Both the position numbers and the translations under genes were made by a program. From JBNKEI01 sp050288705 (GTDB lineage: Bacteria > Myxococcota > Myxococcia > Myxococcales > UBA5297): 5,923 bases of DNA. Under the pieces are notes generated by a model. It was not told where the DNA came from. It saw only the letters and a program-made list of their open reading frames with translations, and did no database searches. Below, one piece after another: positions 5,784 through 5,923 of this stretch. Each line of letters starts with the position of its first letter. Position 1 is the stretch's first letter. The stretch covers positions 1-5,923 of the forward strand of contig JBNKEI010000053.1 in assembly GCA_050288705.1 (NCBI GenBank), written 5' to 3'.

Positions 5784-5923
5784 ATTATAGCGTTTTTCTC
5801 TTGCAAAGATCGAGTATTCTTGATCTAAGACTCGAAATGGGAACTTCAATTTCAACTGATCTTAGACGACGAGTTGTAGAAGCATATTTAGCAGGCAGTG
5901 GAACATATTCTGAAATCGCAAAA
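5783..5923 (+). repeat. Right arm of 141-bp perfect inverted repeat (IS630-like element end)
   Basis: This is the exact reverse complement of bases 1-141. It starts with TA followed by TTATAGCGTTTTTCTC and reaches the transposase ATG after 54 bases. Within the leader a weak promoter candidate is visible: TTGCAA (5801-5806), 17 bases, TCTAAG (5824-5829). The element runs off the right edge. Confidence 0.9.
5837..5923 (+). CDS. Transposase N-terminal fragment, IS630-like (right copy, runs off the window)
   Basis: The 29 codons are identical to the left copy and read outward to the right. The helix-turn-helix start DLRRRVVEAYLAG and SEIAK are visible; the catalytic domain is beyond the edge. 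No purine-rich ribosome binding site is seen before the ATG apart from AAGACTCGAA. The codon frame is open upstream, through the IS leader and back to an ATG at 5714 in the flank, so read-through starts are possible here as well as on the left. Identity of the two copies says they are either recent transposition products or one repeat collapsed by assembly. Confidence 0.75.
   Translation, partial: MGTSISTDLRRRVVEAYLAGSGTYSEIAK

Noticed and set aside
1..5923. CRISPR array, tRNA or rRNA genes
   Set aside because: No regularly spaced short repeats, no cloverleaf with a T-loop signature and no rRNA-like stretch were seen by eye.

Overview
The window looks like a complete short contig from a Gram-negative predatory or gliding-type lineage (Bdellovibrionota, Myxococcota or a relative). 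This is inferred from gene style only: a PEGA-domain periplasmic protein with a C-terminal two-helix hairpin, and a lipoprotein combining duplicated Cys-rich C-x5-C-x5-C-x4-C repeats with a propeller of delta-60-like repeats. Base composition is moderate to AT-rich, and no marker gene fixes the taxon.

Ends: bases 1-141 and 5783-5923 are perfect reverse complements. Each holds the first 29 codons of the same transposase, reading outward off the window, with an IS630-like N-terminal helix-turn-helix. Identity stops exactly at a TA dinucleotide on both sides, as expected for an element inserting at TA. So the contig lies between two oppositely oriented copies of one insertion sequence, or at least runs into the same repeat at both ends. 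The shared length, 141, also equals a maximum k-mer used by some assemblers, so the window edges are probably assembly breaks inside the repeat.

Left flank (142-1148): a possible 5' gene fragment abuts the left IS, followed by AT-rich non-coding DNA. A small unrecognised reading frame follows (545-937). It carries a perfectly phased A-AAA-AAA slippery heptamer and a more protein-like -1 frame after it. A leader of about 210 bases then holds a weak promoter candidate.

Core (1149-5333): two co-directional genes only 39 bases apart, probably one operon. The first is a secreted PEGA-domain protein, probably held at an envelope membrane by its C-terminal hairpin. The second is a 903-residue lipoprotein: lipobox, two Cys-rich repeats, a fibronectin-III-like domain, then about 12 delta-60-like propeller repeats. 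Together they look like an envelope or cell-surface module of unknown purpose.

Right flank (5334-5782): a decayed PIN-domain (VapC-like) toxin gene on the minus strand, lacking its N-terminus and with replaced active-site residues. Beside it is the first 30 codons of an IS66-type accessory TnpA gene, cut off by the right IS630-like copy. This flank is a small graveyard of nested mobile and toxin-antitoxin remnants.
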